Below, piece after piece: positions 16,953 through 20,818 of a stretch of 20,818 nucleotides of DNA; the first letter of the stretch is position 1, and every line of letters starts with the position of its first letter. A program made the position numbers and the translations under genes. Below the pieces are notes generated by a model, which worked only from the letters and a program-made list of their open reading frames with translations, ran no database searches and was not told the origin of the DNA. The stretch lies in contig CAJPVJ010000747.1 of assembly GCA_905397405.1 (NCBI GenBank), positions 1 to 20,818 of the forward strand. The letters run 5' to 3'. This DNA is from Oppiella nova. Taxonomy: Eukaryota > Arthropoda > Arachnida > Sarcoptiformes > Oppiidae.

Positions 16953-17340
16953 GTAAGTCATGAGACTATTAAATATTATTGGCTTTATTTGAATGAATTA
17001 CTGTTTAATTAGTGTTTAATAAGGTTGGCCGTGGTGAAATATTTCATAAATTTAACTCAAATATTTCACTTGAAAATAAATTTCAATAAATTTCACTTAG
17101 GGTCCCCCTCCCCCACCCCGTGCGTACGTACTTATTGTATGGCCCCTATACAGAATAATAATTTTTCCGATTCTGATGACTGATATTAGTAATAGTGATC
17201 TTGATATTCAGGAATATGATTCTGATTCTGATATTGAATTTATTGATATGAAATCCAATGCTTTTATACATTAAAAATAAATTTCACTGAAAATGCCAAA
17301 CCTTAGTGTTTAATAATGTTTTCATTATTTGTATTCAGGT
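16953..17340 (+). other. 5' UTR intron of F-box gene H, enlarged by insertion
   Basis: Donor GTAAGTCATGAG at 16953, acceptor TTGTATTCAG at 17340. It is 388 bp because of the 280-bp element plus 14-bp target duplication; without it the length matches G and J. Confidence 0.75.
17023..17302 (+). mobile_element. 280-bp non-autonomous element inserted in the 5' UTR intron of H
   Basis: The insertion is flanked by an exact 14-bp duplication TTAGTGTTTAATAA (17009-17022 and 17303-17316). The matching sites in G and J lack it. The ends are GGTTGGCC... and ...GCCAAACC, a short imperfect terminal inverted repeat. Subterminal motifs GAAATATTTCA and AAATTTCAC recur in both orientations. It holds a tiny acidic frame (17177 on: MTDISNSDLDIQEYDSDSDI) that may be a transposase remnant. 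MITE-like; a 14-bp duplication is longer than usual for hAT or piggyBac elements, so the superfamily is open. Confidence 0.82.
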
Positions 17341-17423
17341 TTTGTGTCCAAATAGTCATCAATTGATAGCATAGTGTTGTCTCATAAGTGGTGAGAGGAA
17401 TGACCGCAAGAAGTAGTCATACA

Positions 17424-18717
17424 ATGAATGCACAGAAAGTCTATCCGAAAGACTCTTTGGACCGATTGGGCGATGATTTGTGTCAACACTTATTGTCTTT
17501 CCTAGAATGCACAGAAAGTCTATCCGAAAGCCTCTTTGGACCGATTGGGCGATGATTTGTGTCAACACTTATTGTCTTTCCTATCACTCGAAGACCGGTT
17601 CCGATGTGAATGTGTGTCCAAACAGTGGCAGCGATTGATATATAAGACACAAACAGAGTTGGAAATCGACACCAGTTTTACACCAAAAACATTGGATTCA
17701 GTGCTAAAGAAGTGCCAAAACATAACACGACTTGATTTGACGGCTTATAAACTCAATCACTTGATGTTTGTCTCAATTATAAAACATTGCAATCATTTGA
17801 AAGCCATTCGTATGGATTCAGTGATCGATATACCGGTAAGTGTCAGGACTTGGGATCAGTTTATCGAGAAGTTTGCCAAACAGTTGACTGCAATTGAAAC
17901 TCGATGTCGAGATTCTGTGAATAATTATTTTATTGAAAACATTAAGAATTTCGTGAATTTAACACACTTTGAGATTATTGGTAATAGTATTCAGTTATCG
18001 CGTGTATTAAGTGGCGATAGAAATGTGGTTTTGTTTCCGAAATTACAATACTTTTGGTTTAAATACAAGAATGAAGACTCCATTAGTTTTGAAGCATTTG
18101 TGCGAAACTATGCGAAGAGTTTGAAATCAATTTCAGTGACAATCGATTGGATTTGTGATGAGAAGAGTATTGAAGTGCTGATGACTGGTTTGTCACAAAT
18201 GCTTGCATTAATTGATCTGAAGATCTCTTCCTTTTCAAACTCATTGACTGTCAAACAATTCAAACAAATTGGCATTAATTGTGTGGAACTCAAGAAATTG
18301 TCATTTAATGCCCTAAAAAAAGACATTAACGATGAAACAGCTCTACATTTATTGCAAACAATTAATGATAACTTCAATCATTTGAAACGTCTGTATGTGA
18401 GCGGACTGTTTGTCAATGAGATGTCGGTTACGAGTGAATCGTTTGAACGGTGCAAACGATACACACATTTATTACTCTATTCTGACAAAAACTTTATGAC
18501 AGAAGACTTGTTGGCAAATATCGACAAATTATTTCCGAGACTTCAATACATATTTGTGAAATATATTAAGATAACGGACAGTCTATTGAAATAATTGGCA
18601 AAACTGTCGAAAATACAATACATTACACTCATCGGCAATAACTGTATCAATGAATTGGTTCCGAAAAATATTTTTACGAATTGTCCGCATATTAAACGTG
18701 TGAACATTTACCCATAA
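17424..18717 (+). pseudogene. F-box/LRR gene H, broken by a 79-bp duplication and a nonsense codon
   Basis: The family start codon is ATG 17424 (MNAQKVYPKDSLDRLGDDLC, conserved in J). The F-box runs through LCQHLLSFLSLEDRFRCECV and SKQWQRLIYK. A 79-bp tandem duplication (17426-17504, 17505-17583, one mismatch) shifts the frame after LLSFL; the second unit has no ATG of its own. The long remaining frame continues through LRRs (LDSVLKKCQNITRLDL, HCNHLKAIRMDSV, LKSISVTIDWICDEKSIEVL, LKKLSFNALKKD, FNHLKRLYVSGLF, LFPRLQYIFVKYI) to a TAA at 18592. There pseudogene K has TCA, so the last 41 codons (LAKLSKIQYITLIG ... RVNIYP, stop 18717) are cut off. Intact length would be about 400 aa. The role would be that of an SCF substrate receptor; as written it is non-functional. 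Confidence 0.88.
17426..17583 (+). repeat. 79-bp tandem duplication in the F-box of H
   Basis: Units start GAATGCACAGAAAGTCTATC at 17426 and 17505 and differ by one base (AAAGACTC versus AAAGCCTC). 79 is not a multiple of three and an in-frame TAG arises at the junction (17503-17505). Confidence 0.92.
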
Positions 18718-19236
18718 AACGCACAAACTTTTGTATGCGTGAAAACTTTAAACCTATCACTTTGTGTAGGCAAACAAATTATCATTTCATTAATACACTT
18801 CATGTGAACATTTAATTAAATTCAAATCGCTATGAATTATTATTTTTTAATACCTTATACGTTTTGTGCAACTTTTTTAATGCTACAGTAATATACTGTA
18901 CATTAAATTTTATTATTGTAATCAAACTTAAATACTTGAGAATTTGAGAAAGCAATCATTTGAATGATTTGTATTAAATTTTATAACTTTACAAATAAAA
19001 TATGTCAAAACTAGCATTCCGTGAACACATTACTCAAAAACAAGTTTAAATAGTCAAAATACAGTATACCCCGGTACGATGTTATATGTCATGTGATTTG
19101 CATACCTAATTTACGGGCCAATCACCACATGTGTGACAATGTGTTTGAAAACGTGTTCAGATTTATGCCATTTAGTGTTTAAATCACTATTCATTTATTA
19201 AGTTATTATTTTGTATGAATACTTATAGGGGCACAT
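18718..19236. other. 3' flank of H and promoter of a lost downstream gene
   Basis: No coding sequence. The right part holds another promoter module (19115-19141). A leader should follow, but the sequence ends at the N. The whole stretch is the inverted copy of 12417-13060. Confidence 0.7.
19115..19141 (+). promoter_or_regulatory. F-box family promoter module before the gap
   Basis: GGGCCAATCACCACATGTGT then GACAATG. The gene it should drive is not joined to it: 96 bp later the sequence hits N and resumes in mid-gene. Confidence 0.55.
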
Positions 19237-19237
19237 N
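19237..19237. other. Single N, assembly gap
   Basis: The left side is promoter-proximal sequence (ends GGGGCACAT); the right side starts inside an LRR coding region (ATTTTGTTTCCGAG). The F-box half of copy I is missing, so the true gap is at least several hundred bases, not one. Confidence 0.9.
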
Positions 19238-19945
19238 ATTTTGTTTCCGAGATTACAATACTTTCGGTTTAAATACACGAATGAAGACTCCATTAGTTTT
19301 GGAGTATTTGTGGAAAAGTACGGAAAGAGTTTGAAATCAATTTCAGTGACAATCGATTGGAAGTGTAATGAGAAGTCCACTGAAATAATGATGACTGGTT
19401 TGAGACAAATGCCACAATTAATTGATTTGGATATTCATTGCAATACGAACTCATTTACAGTCAAACAAATCAAACAAATGGGCATTAATTGCGTGAATCT
19501 CAAGAGATTGTCATTTAGTGTCGGAAGCGTTAACATTAACGATGAAACAGCTCTACATTTATTGCAAACAATTAGTGATAACTTCAGACAATTAAGACGT
19601 TTACAAGTGGACGGAGTGTTTGTCAATCGGCTGTCGGTTACGAGTGAATCGTTTCAACGGTGCAAACGATACACACATTTGTCACTCCATTGCGGGTATA
19701 ATATCTTTATAACTGAAGACTTGTTGGCAAATATCGACAAATTATTTCCGAGACTTCAATACATATCTCTTGAATATTTCGAGATAACGGACAGTGTATT
19801 GAAATTGTTGTCAAAACTGCCGAAAATACAATACATTACTCTCGACGGCAATAACTATATTAGTAAATTGGTTCCCAAAAAAGTTTTTATCAATTGTCGG
19901 CATATTAAACGTGTCAACATTTGTAACAAAATAATTGTGTTTTAA
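19238..19945 (+). CDS. F-box/LRR protein I, 5' partial (LRR region)
   Basis: Open from the gap to TAA 19943-19945, about 235 codons with no lesion. It begins ILFPRLQYFRFKYTNEDSIS and continues through LKSISVTIDWKCNEKSTEIM, LIDLDIHCNTNSFTVKQIKQ, NLKRLSFSVGS, LRRLQVDGVFVN, RCKRYTHLSLHCGYNIFITE, LFPRLQYISLEYFEITDSVL and IQYITLDGNNYISKLVPKK, ending KIIVF. Regular spacing of L..L.I/V units indicates leucine-rich repeats. The F-box half lies in the gap. It serves as the intact reference for copy G, with which it is near identical. AATAAA at 19944 overlaps the stop. Confidence 0.87.
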   Translation: MLFPRLQYFRFKYTNEDSISFGVFVEKYGKSLKSISVTIDWKCNEKSTEIMMTGLRQMPQLIDLDIHCNTNSFTVKQIKQMGINCVNLKRLSFSVGSVNINDETALHLLQTISDNFRQLRRLQVDGVFVNRLSVTSESFQRCKRYTHLSLHCGYNIFITEDLLANIDKLFPRLQYISLEYFEITDSVLKLLSKLPKIQYITLDGNNYISKLVPKKVFINCRHIKRVNICNKIIVF

Positions 19946-19949
19946 TAAA

Positions 19950-20401
19950 CTTAATCCTTAATTATAAATTATAATACCGTACTCTATATTGAATACTTTA
20001 AAACTCATTTAAAAACACTTTGTTATTGCAATAATACTTTTCTTTTAACAATCAATTAACATAATTACAGTAAACCATTATTTTTCTAATATATTTGACA
20101 ATATTATTTGTATGAAATCATTTAAATAATAATCTACAGTATACTTGTTATTATAATCAAAATTAAATAATAAATACCGGTATTTTAGAAGTCAATGATT
20201 TGAATTATTTGTATTGAATTTCACAACTTTACAAATAAAATAAGTCATGAAAGCATTCCGTTAACACTTTATTTAAAAACAAGTTAAATTATACCCCGGT
20301 CAATACTTGTTTTCATTTACTAATAAAAACCTAGTTTTAGCATATTTCAATATTTCAAATGTGCCGCCAGTAGTGTCACATGATTTGCAGACCTGTTTTG
20401 T
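19950..20401. other. 3' flank of I and upstream region of J
   Basis: No gene seen. AT-rich; collinear with 16263-16705 with scattered substitutions and small indels. Confidence 0.6.
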
Positions 20402-20427
20402 GGGCCAATCACCACATGTGTGACAAT
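20402..20427 (+). promoter_or_regulatory. F-box family promoter module before J
   Basis: GGGCCAATCACCACATGTGT then GACAAT, same CCAAT and E-box arrangement as before G and H. Confidence 0.6.
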
Positions 20428-20551
20428 GGGTTTGAAAAATGTGTTTACATTTCATGTCATTTACTAATCAATCGTTCGATTCAATCATTTGTTGTGAATT
20501 GAAATCAAGTGTATTATTGTGTGAATATATGTGTGAAACACCCGTTCAGAG

Positions 20552-20703
20552 TGTGTCACAACTATAGACAACATCCACAGCACCGGTAGTCTCAGTGTCA
20601 ACACATTAGTATCGGTAAGTCATGAGACTATTCATTATTATTGGCTTTATTTCAATAAATTACTGTTTTTGTGATAAATAATGTGTTTATCATTTGTATT
20701 CAG
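20552..20703 (+). other. 5' UTR exon end and 89-bp intron of J
   Basis: One unit of the leader minisatellite (CATCCACAGCACCGGTAGTC) precedes a donor GTAAGT at 20615. The acceptor TTGTATTCAG ends at 20703. No element is inserted here, unlike H. Confidence 0.7.
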
Positions 20704-20787
20704 GTTTTAGTGAAACAAGTCGTCAATGGATTGCAAAGTATTGTCTCATAAGTGGTGAGAGGAATGACCGCAAGAAGTAGTCATACA

Positions 20788-20818
20788 ATGAATGCACAGA
20801 AAGTCTATCCGAAAGACT
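20788..20818 (+). CDS. F-box/LRR protein J, start only (cut by window end)
   Basis: ATG at 20788 opens MNAQKVYPKD, identical to the start of H. The leader from 20704 matches the undisturbed leader of G up to 14980 and, after complementing, block 0. Only ten codons are visible. It provides the key control showing that G's sequence from 14981 is a non-reversed complement. Confidence 0.8.
   Translation, partial: MNAQKVYPKD

Noticed and set aside
1-20818. CRISPR arrays, prokaryotic operons, rRNA or tRNA genes
   Set aside because: None seen; repeats here are tandem duplications and minisatellites, and genes have spliceosomal introns.

Overview
The window is AT-rich eukaryotic DNA with short GT-AG introns (57-170 bp, all carrying coding phase). 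It holds a small heat-shock protein, alpha-arrestin genes, relics of a neuropeptide-type GPCR and a short-chain dehydrogenase, and a young F-box/leucine-rich-repeat (LRR) family. An arthropod is most likely, and a mite is my best guess from the look of the F-box/LRR family (inference only).

Layout. 1-572 is the 3' part of a two-exon HSP20 gene. 1638-3406 (minus strand) is a complete six-exon arrestin-domain gene, C, with a TATA box and a probable 5' UTR exon. 3700-10730 is a direct tandem duplication of a second arrestin gene on the plus strand. Copy A (4624-6494) and copy B (9195-10593) share C's exon lengths and phases. Both lose the last strands of the arrestin C domain through tandem duplications that join at the same codon. 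10816-11808 (minus) is a gene graveyard: one SDR exon with the YxxxK motif, then GPCR pieces (TM1-TM2 and ICL2-TM4) without TM3. 11938-20818 is the F-box/LRR cluster. It contains minus fragment L, minus pseudogene K (a near-exact inverted copy of H), plus fragment M, G (14562-16258), H (16660-18717), I (19238-19945, 5' lost at a gap) and the start of J (20360-20818). Its promoters share a CCAAT plus E-box module, and its 5' UTRs share a 42-bp minisatellite.

Most unusual observation. In F-box copy G three blocks (14981-15129, 15288-15414, 15992-16118) are the plain complement, not the reverse complement, of the matching segments in its paralogues. The third is 127/127 identical once complemented base by base. 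The same-strand sequence between blocks is normal. No known DNA transaction produces a non-reversed complement. Two of the blocks are exactly 127 nt. Two unrelated tandem duplications in the window both have a period of exactly 128 bp with one mismatch each. A 158-bp exact duplication flanks a single N. Together these suggest short-read graph-assembly or data-handling artefacts (k=127 would fit). Several apparent gene lesions, in arrestin B and F-box G especially, may therefore not exist in the organism. Read-level checks would settle this.
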